64,000 bases of DNA, from the NCBI GenBank assembly GCA_030248225.1, contig JASANE010012196.1, positions 1-64,000 of the forward strand. The letters are read 5' to 3'. Positions within the stretch are counted from its first letter, which is position 1. Every line of letters starts with the position of its first letter. A program made the translations under genes and the position numbers. Under the pieces are notes generated by a model. It saw nothing but the letters and a program-made list of their open reading frames with translations. It had not been told where the DNA came from and did not search any database. Below, one piece after another: positions 12,809 through 23,760 of this stretch. The stretch is from Trileptium ribeirensis. Its lineage: Eukaryota; Nematoda; Enoplea; Enoplida; Thoracostomopsidae.

Positions 12809-13020
12809 AATCCATTTGATTATATTACCTTTAGGAAATTTTTGGTCAAAACATGGGACTTCTAGTCAGCAACGTATGAGATATAAACAATCTAGCAAAG
12901 TAATTACTGCTATATGATCTGACTCCTTAAATAACTATGGCTCGTTTTTATTTACCTATATTTCAACATAAGTTAAATCATGTGGAACAAAACAAATATA
13001 CCAGGTTTATGAAAATTTTA

Positions 13021-13041
13021 GGATCAGTTTACAACTTATCC
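13021..13041. other. Palindrome centre
   Basis: GGAT at 13021 pairs with ATCC at 13038-13041, leaving about 13 unpaired bases between the two 10-kb arms. The flanking matches continue outward through AAATTTT, ATAAACCTGG and the module arms. Such a short spacer would favour cruciform or hairpin formation in real DNA and also typifies fold-back read artefacts. Confidence 0.75.
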
Positions 13042-13252
13042 TAAAAATTTCATAAACCTGGTATATTTGTTTTGTTCCACATGATTGGCCTATGTTGAAA
13101 TATATAGTAAATAAAAACGAGCCATAGTTATTTAAGGAGTCATATAGCAGTAATTACTTTGCTAGATTGTTTATACTCATAATGCGTTGCCGAATTAGAA
13201 GTTTATTATTTTATGAAAAATTTTAAAAAGGTACAATATAATCAAATGAATT

Positions 13253-13320
13253 TGCGTGGCATAAGAATCGGCCCACGTTTATAAAATGCTAAGGTCATGT
13301 TTAATGCGGCTGAGTTGATA
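13253..13320 (+). other. tRNA-like segment T1, decayed (module 2, left arm)
   Basis: It aligns with the T1 copies, but the anticodon arm and B-box have accumulated changes (TTTATAAAATGC where the others read CTCACAAACGTG). This is the most degenerate of the four T1 copies. Confidence 0.35.
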
Positions 13321-13770
13321 ATTCTTGGGCAAAACACTAAGTCAGCTTGTTTTTAGGGTATATACCTGTAAAAGTGCACTAGTTTGTTTGGGATTTAACA
13401 GAATTTTATCGTCGTATCAGAAATGGCATCCCTTTGCATTTTGCGGTTCAGCAACCCTGGCGCTAATGCCACGAAAACTGAAATCCGCACTCGCCCTTCA
13501 ACATAATTTGAAGACTTTTAAATTTTTAATTTTAACCAATACTCAATAGCTTATTTAATAGTACCGCAACAAAAGTCTTGCTTATGCTGTTTACCGCAGT
13601 CTACGTATTGGAGAGATAATATCTAGAATTTTGACATGTTTTAATCTATTGATTGTGACTGACATCAATATAATACTAAGCACATTTTATTCAATGTTGT
13701 ATTAATTGAATTTGTCTAAATTATGTATGTTTGCATGATAGTTATTATTGTCTCGCCAAATTTCTTTATG

Positions 13771-13870
13771 CACCGAGCGCAGTAGATAGCTTATAAATTG
13801 CGCGCGTCGCTCTCACTGTTATAGCGTTTACGTCGCTCTCACTGTCAGCTGTTTGATCCGTGGCGCCAGC
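13771..13870 (+). other. tRNA-like segment T2 (module 2, left arm)
   Basis: Plus-strand T2 copy. The GAGCGCAGTAGATAGC start and GGCGCCAGC end are retained. The A-box has been altered to AGCTTATAAATTG, and the second CTCACTGTTATAGC repeat is shortened. Confidence 0.45.
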
Positions 13871-14433
13871 ATATGTCTGCAAAAAAGGTTCACGATACAC
13901 AAGATAATTTATTAATTAACTGAAATGTGATAGTGCGTTGCGTAGCTCTAAATTGAATCCTTAAGGTTGTTCACTTCAGAAGTACCGATAAAGAATAACT
14001 TGTCTCCTCCAGGTAAAAATCGACCCTGCGCCTATCCATTATTGATGAAAGCTTTGTTTCAAAAATGCAAAAAAGACAAAATTAATGCCTAGTCATTGCA
14101 CTGGAATCTTGCACAAGCTAAATCGCTGAATATACTGACCAAATGACAGCATCACCTGAAATACACATAAGTCATACAGTGCAATGTTTTATCTTTCACC
14201 CATAACTACAACGAGCTTCCTGCCAGTATCTGTAAAATTATGCTATAATTCTGTAGGCACTTAGTATCATTAGCATATCGGTTCCATAGCACTACGTTGG
14301 ATAGAAACTCTTAGAAAGTGTAAAACGATGTGATAGCCATTAATTTTTGTGAGAGTTTTTTTGCTTGTAATGCGGTTAATTTCTCTCGTGTTAATGGTTT
14401 GCTTGCTTTGCAAGACAGTCTTGTCTAAACCGC

Positions 14434-14508
14434 AGCACTGATATAGCTCTACGGATAGTGAAATAGTTTTGAAGCCGATCTATTAAGGTTCGATTCCTGG
14501 TGACACAA
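14434..14508 (+). other. tRNA-like segment T3 (module 2, left arm)
   Basis: Plus-strand T3 copy with ATAGCTCTACGG and GGTTCGATTCC, ending in TGGTGACACA. One base is missing from the CCC run relative to the other copies. Confidence 0.5.
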
Positions 14509-15040
14509 AATGTACTTTATTTTCTATCCATCATCATTAAAATATTAAAAACACGTTTTACAATACATTTAAAAAATGGTTTTATGCATTGTTGAAAGGT
14601 AAAAAGAAGGAAAACTCAAGATATATTGCAACTCGGATTTTACACTACTTATATATATCATTATATATTATATATGCCAATGGTAACCATAGGGGCTTTG
14701 TACGCGGTTACCTCCCTGCAGGTTGTTCCCCGTGAAGTCATATCACTGCCGTCCCTGAGACCACCCTCCACTCCCAAAGAAAATACTGAGACAATTGGTA
14801 TATTGGACAAAATGTGGGGAAAACTGGCACAAATCGGGGAAATATTATGAAAATTGGCAAAATTATGAGATTTGAAACACGTCAAAAATGTACCTCCTGT
14901 AATCCAGCCCTCCTCTCGCCTAAACATAGACACCTCGCACGAATTCATCTATGCCCTGCTGGGACTATTTACCACCATCATCCGATAGGACTTCGAATCA
15001 AAGATTTAATGCATTTATTAGCGCGTTAAATAAGTGCCGC

Positions 15041-16310
15041 ATTTTATTGGGACGCAGGATCCTTTTTTCCGATATTGAATGATCACTTTTAGTGAGATAT
15101 TAATAAACGTTGTGTTTCACCGCTGTTTTTGCATGCTATGATGGTACTATCGAGTCGAAAAGACAAAAAAATTTGTAGTTCTTTTTTAAAACTGCAAGCG
15201 CATCCTGTCTAACATCAAATCCGGCAGCCTGACTGTTTATCTTCTTTATATATAAGCTTTTCCTGGAGAGAGCTCAGCAGCAGTTGTTTTCGCAAAGATT
15301 ACCTGATTGATTTCAGCTATTCTATTGACTTCAAAACTATGGTGCTAAAGGCTCGAGAAAAAAAGAATAATACAGGATTGAATTTTGGTATATAAAAATT
15401 CTAATTACTTAACTAATTACTTGACTTGACTTGGCCGATACCGAGGCATGAGTGTGCAAGAATTTTGTTCCCGCGTGTACCCACGAAAACTGGGAAGCTT
15501 CACTAGGCCTGTACCTACAGGCCTGTACCTACAGGCCTGCGAATCCCGGAAATTATTAACCTATATTGGGGCACTTGGAAGTACAACATTATTACTTTAA
15601 AACATTGTTATGCATTTAGTTTTGTGATATTTCTTGCCAGCGGCATTCGCCGTCTAAGCCACATAACACAGAAATCCGCCCACTTTCGTATTCCTACCGC
15701 CCAAAGAGCCGCCTTAAAGTAAAGGTTTCCCGTTTAATAATATTGTGAAGTTCCTACGAACCCCTGTTCCATGCTCTTTGGCACAGTAGCGATTCCACAA
15801 ATCGCTTAGTTTTTCGGACGGTTAAAACTACTAGCACAGATTTTCAGATAGCGCCCACTAGCGGAAACGACTATTCACTAAGATAGCACCTAGTAATAGG
15901 AACAATTTAGTTATTGCGATAACAGCGCTGACTGTCAATAAATGGAACAATGACTTGGTCACTAACGCAAATTTACATTCTTATATTGACAGTGGATGCT
16001 AGAAATCTTCGGATTTTCAGGACATCGCTCACCAAATAAGGTAACTATGTATTTTTGATAGCGCTTATACGGATTCACCTAGTGATTTTGACAATAGCGC
16101 TCTCTGCTGAACGTGCAGGATTGTGAACATTACGGCCTCCACTCCTCACGGGTATACACTCTACCTGCGGTGCCTGCTACCCGCAGGCTTAAGATTTGAG
16201 CACAGACCCGGTTTCGCCAGCCGAAACCCGTAAAACTCTGTGCAATATAACATCAGCCAATGATTACTGATCTTAGGAAGAACGTTTCGTCAATTTGAAC
16301 AAATAAAATG
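15041..16310 (-). other. Module 2 central loop, non-coding
   Basis: Reverse complement of 9766-11014. Most of it matches closely, but blocks near 15820-15845, 16055-16070 and 16145-16165 differ by clustered substitutions rather than single indels. That suggests two diverged copies or local assembly conflict. No ORF of note. Confidence 0.6.
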
Positions 16311-16843
16311 TGGGGCCACTTACTTAACGCGCTAATAAATGCATTAAAATCTAGTTTCGAAGTCCTATCGGATGATGGTGGTAGATGGTCCCAGCAGGGC
16401 GTAGATGAATTCGTGCGAGGTGTCTATGTTTACGGCGAGAGGAGGGCTAGAATACAGGAGGTACATTTTTGACGTGTTTCAAATCTCATAATTTTGCCAA
16501 TTTTCATAATATTTCCCCGATTTGTGCCAGTTTTCCCCACATTTTGTCCAATATACCAATTGTCTCAGTATTTTCTTTGGGAGTGGAGGGTGGTCTCAGG
16601 GACGGCAGTGATATGACTTCACGGGGAACAACCTGCAGGGAGGTAACCGCGTACAAAGCCCCTATGGTTACCATTGGCATATATAATATATAATGATATA
16701 TATAAGTAGTGTAAAATCCGAGTTGCAATATATCTTGAGTTTTTCCTACTTTTACCTTCCAACAATGCATAAAACCATTTAAATGTACTGTAAAACGTGT
16801 TTTTAATATTTTAATGATGATCGATAGAAAATAAAGTACATTT

Positions 16844-16918
16844 TGTGTCACCAGGGAATCGAACCTTAATAGATCGGCTTCAAAACTATTTCACTATCCG
16901 TAGAGCTATATCAGTGCT
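16844..16918 (-). other. tRNA-like segment T3 (module 2, right arm)
   Basis: Minus-strand T3 copy, essentially identical to that at 11544-11618, with an intact B-box complement GGAATCGAACC. Confidence 0.5.
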
Positions 16919-17485
16919 GCGGTTTAGACAAGACTGTCTTGCAAAGCGAGGCAACAGTTTAACACGAGAGAAATTAACCGCATTACAAGCAAAAAAACTC
17001 TCACAAAAATTAATGGCTATCACATCGTTTTACACTTTTCTCAGAGTTTATATCCAACGTAGTGCTATGGAACCGATATGCTAATGATACTAAGTGCCTA
17101 CAGAATTATAGCATAATTTTACAGATACTGGCAGGAAGCTCGTTATAGTTATGGGTAAAAGATAAAACATTGCACTGTATGACTTATGTGTATTTCAGGT
17201 GATGCTGTCATTTGGTCAGTATATTCAGCGATTTAGCTTGTGCAAGATTCCAGTGCGATGACTTAGGCATTAATTTTGTCTTTTTTTGCATTTTTGAAAC
17301 AAAGCTTTCATCAATAATGGATAGGCGCAGGGTCGATTTTTACCTGGAGGAGACAAGTTATTCTTTATCGGTACTTTATTAAAGTGAACAACCTAAGGAT
17401 TCAATATAGAGCTACGCAACGCACTATCACATTTCAGTTAATTAATAAATTATCTTGTGTATCGTGAACCTTTTTTGCAGACATA

Positions 17486-17590
17486 TGCTGGCGCCACGGA
17501 TCGAACGCGGGCTATAACAGTGAGAGCGACGTAAACGCTATAACAGTGAGAGCGACGCGCGCAAACCATTAAGCTATCTACTGCGCTCGG
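17486..17590 (-). other. tRNA-like segment T2 (module 2, right arm)
   Basis: Minus-strand T2 copy with two clean copies of the TATAACAGTGAGAGCGACG insert between the A- and B-box regions. This shows that the insert is a small tandem duplication. GGCGCCACGG and GCGC ends are retained. Confidence 0.5.
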
Positions 17591-18054
17591 TGCATAAAGA
17601 AATTTGGCAAAGCGAATCGAATGATAACTTGCATGCAAACGTACATCATACGACAAATTCAATTAATACAACATTGAATAAAATGTGTTGGTGTTATTTG
17701 ATGTCAGTCGCAATCAATAGATTAAAACATGTCAGGGAAACCTTAGATATTATCTCTCCAATACGTAGACTGCGGTAAACAGCATAAGCAAGACTTTTGT
17801 TTGCGGTACTATTAAATAAGCTATTGAGTATTGGTTAAAATTAAAAATTTAAAAGTCTTCAAATTATGTTGAAGGGCGAGTGCGGATTTCAGTTTTCGTG
17901 GCATTAGCGCCAGGGTTGCTGAACCGCAAAATGTGAAGGGATGCCATTTCTGATACGACGATAAAATTCTGTTTAAATCCCGAACAAACTCGTGCCGCTT
18001 TACAGGTATATACCCTGGAGCAAGCTGACTTAGTGTTTTGCCCAAGAAGATTAT

Positions 18055-18120
18055 GCGACTCAGCGGCATCGGACTCGCGACCTCACGTTTGTGAGACGTG
18101 GGCCGATTACTATGCCACGC
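18055..18120 (-). other. tRNA-like segment T1 (module 2, right arm)
   Basis: Best preserved T1 copy (minus strand). The complement of GGTCGCGAGTCC serves as B-box, and GGCCGATTACTATGCCA on the plus strand is the complement of the A-box region. Confidence 0.5.
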
Positions 18121-18345
18121 AATCCATTTGATTATATTACCTTTAGGAAATTTTTGGTCAAACATGGGACTTCTAGTCAGCAACGTATGAGATATAAACA
18201 ATCTAGCAAAGTAATTACTGCTATATGATCTGACTCCTTAAATAACTATGGCTCGTTTTTATTTACCTATATTTCAACATAAGTTAAATCATGTGGAACA
18301 AAACAAATATACCAGGTTTATGAAAATTTTAGGATCAGTTGTAAA

Positions 18346-21300
18346 CTGATTGTATATAATTACTTATACAATGTATTGTAGAAGTAAATGTTGGAATAAA
18401 AACATTTGTCAACTACTAACGCCCAATCTACGGGTATTAGCAGGTGAAAACTGGAATTTCACCCAGACAGCCAATATTTTTTATATAATTTGGTTGTAAG
18501 AGAGTATAATCACAAATACAGTACATCGTTAATGGTAAATGTAGAAATGAGACCATTTATTCAGCAACTAACGACGATCTTCGGTTCTAGTAGCTGAAAA
18601 CGGGTTTAGCGCAGTCAGCCAATATTTTTATATAAGTGGGATGTAAGCGAGTATAACCCCAAATACAATATATAGTTATTAGCAAATGTAGTATTGAGGC
18701 CATTTTTTTTCAACTATTAACACTTGATCTCCTGATACTTGTAGTTGGAAATCGGGATTTTTACCCAGGCAGCCTATATTTTTTATATAATTGGGCTGTA
18801 AGCGAGTATAATCACAAACACAATGTATCATTAGTGGTCATTGTAGGAATGAGGCCATTTTCTAACGACCAATTTCCGGTACTAGCGTTTGAAAACGGAT
18901 TGACACAGACAGCAAATATTTTTTATATAATTGAGTTTTAAGCGAGTATAATTTCAAATACAATATATCGTTAGTAGTAAAATTTAAGAACGAGGCAATT
19001 TTTTCAACTATTAATACAAATCTCCCCGTACTAGCAGTCGAAAAAGGCATTCAGCAGCCAATATATATATATAAATATAATTGGGTTGTAAGCGAGTATA
19101 ATCACAAACACAATATATCGTTAGTGGTAAATGAAGGAATGAGGCTATTTTCTGACGATCAATCTTGGGGTACTGGCAGTTGAAAATGGTGATCTTACCC
19201 AGGCGGTCAATATTTTTATATAATTCGGTTGCGAGCGGGTATAATATCAAACACAATATATCGTTAGTAGTTGAAAAGACTGCCTCATTTCTGCATTTAC
19301 TATTAATGATATCTTGTATTTGACATTATAGCCGCTTACAACGCAATTATATTACAATAGTGCTGCCAGGGTAAAGTCCCTTTTTCGAGTACCCGGAGAT
19401 TGGGTGTTGATAGTTCAAAAGGGATTTTAACTAGACAGCCAATATTTTTATACAATTGGTTTAAAATCGAGTATAATCTCAAACGTAATATATCATTGGT
19501 GGCAAACGTAGGAGTGAAACCATTTTTTGAACTACTAACGCCAACTTTTATTTATATAATTCGGTTGTAAGGGGTATTATCACAAATACAATATATCGTT
19601 AACAGTTGAAAAACAGCGTCATTCCTGCATTTACTATTAACGATATCTTGTATTTGAGATTATAGTCGCTTACAACCCACTTATAGAAATATGGGCTGCA
19701 TAGATAAAGTCTATTTATTCGACTACTAGTACACGATATTAAGTGTTAATAGTTGAAAAAGAGGTTTCAGCCAGGCAACCAATATTTTTACATAATTAGG
19801 GTTAAAAGCGAGTATAATTTGAAATATAATATATCGTTGGTGGCAAACATAGGAGTGACGCCATTTTTTTAAATACTAACGCCAAATCTCCATGTAGTAG
19901 CAGTCAAAAGCCGGGATATAACCCAGGCAGACAATATTCTTATATGATTGGATTGTAAGCGTGTGTAATCTCAAATACAATGTATCGTTAGTGGTAAATG
20001 TATTAGTGAGCCCATTTTTTACAATAACGCCCAATATCCAGGTACTAGCAGTCGAAAAAAGGGATTCAGGCAGCCAGTATTTTTATATAATTGGGTTGTA
20101 AGCAACTATAATCCCAAATACAGTATATGGTTAATAGTTGAAAAATGGCCTCATTTCTACATTTACTATTAACGATATCTTGTATTTGAAATTATAGTCA
20201 CTTACATCCTACTTATATAAAAATATTGGTTGCCTGAGTAAAGTCTCCTTTTTCGACTGCTAGTACCCGGAGATTGGCTGTTAATAGTTGAAAAAGGAAT
20301 TTTAGTCAGGCAGCCAATATTTTTATACAGTTGGTTTAAAAGCGAGTATAATCTCAATTACAATATATATTACATTATATATTATTATAATATAATGTAT
20401 CATTGGTGGCAAACGCAGGAGTGAAGTCATTTTTTGAACTACTACCGTCAAATCTCCTGGTAGTAGCAGTCAAAAATCGACATTTTACCCAATTAGAGAA
20501 TAGGTTTATATAATTGAGTTACAAGGGGGCATGATGACAAATACAATATATCCGTTAGTTGTAAATGTAGGAATGAGGCTATTTTTTGCAGCTACTAACG
20601 TCGGATCTCCGATATTAGCTGTTGAAAAGGGGGATTTAACCCAGGCAGCCAATATTCTTATATGATTGGATTCTAAGTGAGTGTAATCTCAAATACAATG
20701 TATCGTTAGTGGTAAATGTATTTAGTGACCCCATTTTTTAACAATAACGCCCAATCTCCATGTACTAGCAGTCGAAAAAAGAGATTCAGGCAGTCGAAAA
20801 ATTTAATTTTACCCAGCCACCCAATATTTTTATATAATTGGGTTAAATACGAGCATAATCTCAAAGACAGTATATCGTTAGTAGTAAATGTAAGATTGAG
20901 CCCATTTTTTCAACGACTAACACCCAATCCTCGGGAACTAGGAGCAGAAAAACGAGATTTTACCTAGGCAGGCGATATTTATATAAAATTGAGTTGTAAG
21001 CGAGTATAATTACAATTGCAATATATCGTTAGTGGTAAATGTAGGAATGAACCAACTTTTCAACAATAACGCCCAATCTCCAGGTACTATCAGCCGAAAA
21101 ACGAGATTTTACCCGAGCAGCCATATAATTGGGTTATAGGCCAGTGTAATCTCAAATATAATATATCGTTAGTGGTGAATGTAAAGAGTAAAGTCATTTT
21201 TTATCTATTAACCCTCAATCTCCGGGTACTAGAAGTCGAAAAACGGGATTTTACCCCGGCAGCTAATATTTTTATACAATTGAGTTGTAAAGGGGGTATC

Positions 21301-21590
21301 ATTTAAAATACATATATCGTTGGTGGTAAATGTGGGACTGTACACAATAACGCCCAATACCTGGACACTACGACTCGAAAATAAAACATTTTACCCAGTC
21401 AATCAATATTTTTATATAATTTGGTTGTAACTTCAAATACAATATATGGTTGGTGGTGAATGTAGCAGTGAGCCCATTTCTTCAACAGTAACGCTTAATC
21501 TCCGCGGACTAGCAATTGAGAATAGGGACTTTACCTATTTTAATATAATAGAGTTGTGAGCGAATACAGTTTCAAATACTATATGTAGTG
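18346..21590 (-). repeat. Right arm 155-bp tandem array
   Basis: Mirror of 4430-7735. Units on the plus strand read GCCAATATTTTTATATAATT, GGGTTGTAAGCGAGTATAAT, CAATATATCGTTAGTGGTAA, GAGGCCATTTTTTCAACTA and CCCAATCTCCGGGTACTAGC. The same orientation flips seen in the left arm recur in mirrored positions (for example 19260-19380, 19600-19740 and 20130-20290). Unit order is thus conserved between arms, and the arms were not amplified independently. Confidence 0.85.
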
Positions 21591-21598
21591 GAAGGGGG

Positions 21599-23358
21599 GG
21601 CATAAGTCTAATATCGGGGCCCAAGAAATGAAAAAATTTTTTGCTCCGATTTGCTAAAATTTTGCATCGGGTGTTTTCCAGTATGGGGAATTCATTTTTG
21701 CACTTTTAGCGAAAAAAAATTTTTTGACTAAAAAAATTTTTTTGACCAAAAAATTTTGAAAAAAAATTTTTTTGCCGAATTCACCCAAAACCATTTTTTG
21801 ATGCCAACAGAAAAATCAACATATTCAACTTACTTTTTGGATTTGATGCAGTGCAGCTTGGTGAGCGCAATAAGAGCATCTCTTAAATTTCGTCGAGAGT
21901 CTTCTTATAATACACTTTGCGAAATAGATGGATCGGGCGCCTCCTCCTTTTGCTGGCTTGGGCAGTCAAGAAATCTTTGTTGGGAGTCCCCCACCCGCTC
22001 TGGCGTGCGTTCTGCTGTATAATTCAGGGATTCTTCTCAATATGCGAGCATGTTGAGGAATGAAGTTGAAATGTTTGCCGTAGCGTTGGCGCCAATGAAT
22101 TATCAAGTGGTGGGGTCGCGCAGTTGTGCGTACATTGCTTTGAATTTCTGTTTTGCGTTCCGCCACATGCATCACATGGTTGGTATGCGCCGTAAGGGAT
22201 AAAAAGTGGTGCGAGTAAGGTTTCGTGGAGCAAACCGTTGAGACCATTATAAGCGCGCCACTCATCTGAAGTGCACCGTAAGCCCGGCGCGATGATTCGA
22301 TTAGACAATCGGTAGCAGGGTTGCTGCAGAACGGTCGTCGACAAAGCACAAATAGCCCTCCTTTACAAGGACATCGATATATGCCGAAACCATCGTCACG
22401 CTGCAGTCTGCCGCGGTTGTATTTCCGTTTGACCATGACGCTCTCGTCATTTGGCAGACAGCCCCGGGACCGCCAAGGCGAACTGGATCTTGCAAAAGCT
22501 TCCAGCTACAGATATCACGGAGGTACTACATGTAATCAATAACCAGGATTGTACGCCAAGTTACGAGGAATTTAATCTGCTTGTATTTACCTCCGCGGCC
22601 CAGAAGTAGATCAGCATGACGACCTTCTTTGGCGGCAATCTGGTGGTTGCGAAGTAACTGTTGGTCAAAATACTTTGCTTGGCATGCTTTTGGGGGCAAC
22701 GCCACTTAAACCAGCCACACAGGCATCCCGTGTCATGGTCATTTCACGTGCACAAACCGGACACTCTACTTGAGTGGTGTATGATGTTATGCCGCTGCAA
22801 AAATACAACGGCAGCTCGTTTCACCCTTAGCTGTTCTGTTATCTAAAAAGCATCCATTTTCCAAAATGCATTCGGATCTCAAACAAAAAATAAGCAGGCG
22901 GTAAACGATGAAAGTTTTACAAAATTAGCTAGCGTGAGAAAAATTAAACGAAATGTGAGAAGCTTGAGAAAAAGTAAACGAATTGTGAGAAGACGAGGCA
23001 ACAATTACAAAGCCAGATAGCAAGCGTGAGAAAAAATATAAGACTCTCGACGAAATTTAAGAGATGCTGCTTAGTTGCGCTCACCAAGCTGCACTGCATC
23101 AAATCCAAAAAGTAAGTTGAATATTGTTGATTTTTTCTGTTGGCATCAAAAAATGGTTTTGGGTGAATTTTCGGCAAAAAAAATTTTTTTCAAAATTTTT
23201 TGGGTCAAAAAAAATTTTTTTTGGTCAAAAAATTTTTTTTTCGCTAAAAGTGTCAAAAATGAATTCCCCATACTGGAAAACCCCCGTATGCAAAATTTTA
23301 GGCAAATCGGAGCAAAAAATTTTTTGCATTTCTTGGGCCCCGATATTAGACTTATGCC
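21599..23358 (-). mobile_element. Merlin-superfamily DNA transposon, degenerate (copy 2)
   Basis: Inverted counterpart of copy 1, about 1.76 kb, with TIRs at about 21599-21905 and 23035-23358. On the right it is followed by GCGAGGGC (23359-23366) and then by array sequence (CATTTTTTCAA). With the complementary 8 bp beside copy 1, this reconstructs an insertion into a 155-bp unit with an 8-bp TSD, as expected for Merlin. The left flank here is a corrupted G-run (21594-21600). Confidence 0.85.
21960..22860 (-). pseudogene. Broken ISXO2-like/Merlin transposase (copy 2)
   Basis: Read on the minus strand, it shows LGGPGAVCQM (near 22470), then KRKYNRGR (near 22425), a block found in ISXO2-like proteins, then SDEWRAYNGLN (near 22240-22270) with the presumed second catalytic Asp, and AHTNHV (near 22180). 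A two-base loss after HTNHV removes the Glu codon and shifts the frame, although that Glu survives in copy 1. The two copies therefore carry different disabling changes. Neither could supply active transposase. Confidence 0.75.
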
Positions 23359-23760
23359 GCGAGGGCATTTTTTCAAGTCTTAACCCACAATCTCCAGGTA
23401 CTAACAGTCAAAAACCAGGATTTTACCCAAGCAGCGAATAGTTTTATGTAGTTGGGAGGAACTACACGAAAGTAACCACAAAAACAAACTACCGCTGCTA
23501 AAAAAATTAGAAGGCACCCCATTCCTCCAACTACTAATGCACACCTACTACCAGCAACAAACAAAAAATACACCCCCCACCAAGCCAACAATACTATATT
23601 ATTGTATCGTTACAGTATAATCTAAATACAATATATCGTTAGTTGCAAATGTAGAAATGAGGCCATTTTTTGAGCTAGTAAAACCCGACCTCCGGGTACT
23701 AGCAGTCGAAACACAGGATTTTATACCGGCTGCCAATATTTTTATATAATTGGGTTTTTC
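23359..23760 (-). repeat. 155-bp array remnant beyond the palindrome
   Basis: Array units in the same orientation as 18346-21590 resume directly after the Merlin TSD (23367-23455) and again at 23590-23757 (ending AATTGGGTTTTT). They are interrupted by an A/C-rich block. This array has no counterpart left of 2591. Confidence 0.75.
23455..23590. other. A/C-rich block interrupting the array
   Basis: About 135 bp composed mainly of A and C with few G or T (AACTACACGAAAGTAACCAC and similar). It is unlike the array on either side and resembles the larger A/C-only tract at 60900-61290. It may be a low-quality consensus patch. Confidence 0.55.

Larger units (their letters stand above)
11015..13020 (-). 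repeat. Module 1 right inverted arm
   Basis: Reverse complement of 7736-9765, with T3, T2 and T1 in that order on the minus strand. The outer end meets module 2 at the palindrome centre with only a few intervening bases. Confidence 0.8.
7736..13030 (+). mobile_element. 5.3-kb fold-back module 1
   Basis: Two inverted arms of about 2 kb (7736-9765 and 11015-13020) flank a loop of about 1.25 kb (9766-11014). Both ends carry a motif containing ATAAACCTGGTATATTTG just inside the module. Each arm contains three tRNA-like segments in mirrored order. The organisation resembles fold-back (FB/TU-like) elements, but no transposase ORF is present and I cannot match it to a known family. Sequences at the outer ends continue directly into the 155-bp array, so the exact termini and any TSD remain uncertain. 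Confidence 0.6.
13031..18345 (-). mobile_element. 5.3-kb fold-back module 2 (mirror of module 1)
   Basis: Arms at 13031-15040 and 16311-18345 flank the loop 15041-16310. The loop is in reverse orientation relative to module 1, which shows that the two modules are mirror images and not direct repeats. The outer end runs into the right-hand array through the same sequence (AATCAGTT/AACTGATT region) seen near 7730. Confidence 0.6.
2591..23358. repeat. Giant palindrome (about 20.8 kb, arms about 10.4 kb)
   Basis: The sequence from 2591 to about 13030 returns as its reverse complement from about 13031 to 23358. Paired landmarks are the Merlin copies (2591-4421 and 21599-23358), the array edges (about 4430 and 21590), an AT-rich irregularity inside the array (about 5650-5700 and 20360-20410), and the loops of the inner modules (about 9766-11014 and 15041-16310). 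At the centre the arms are separated by only a few bases (13021-13041). The arms differ by many small indels and some clustered substitutions, so they are not identical. Outside flanks differ: unique DNA on the left, further 155-bp array on the right. It may be a true inverted duplication or an assembly or long-read fold-back product. The unlike flanks argue against a simple read-through artefact but do not exclude it. Confidence 0.85.

Noticed and set aside
11177..18201. Recurring 60-126 codon frames in the fold-back arms
   Set aside because: They are copies of one repeat on both strands, differ in frame between arms and overlap the tRNA-like segments.
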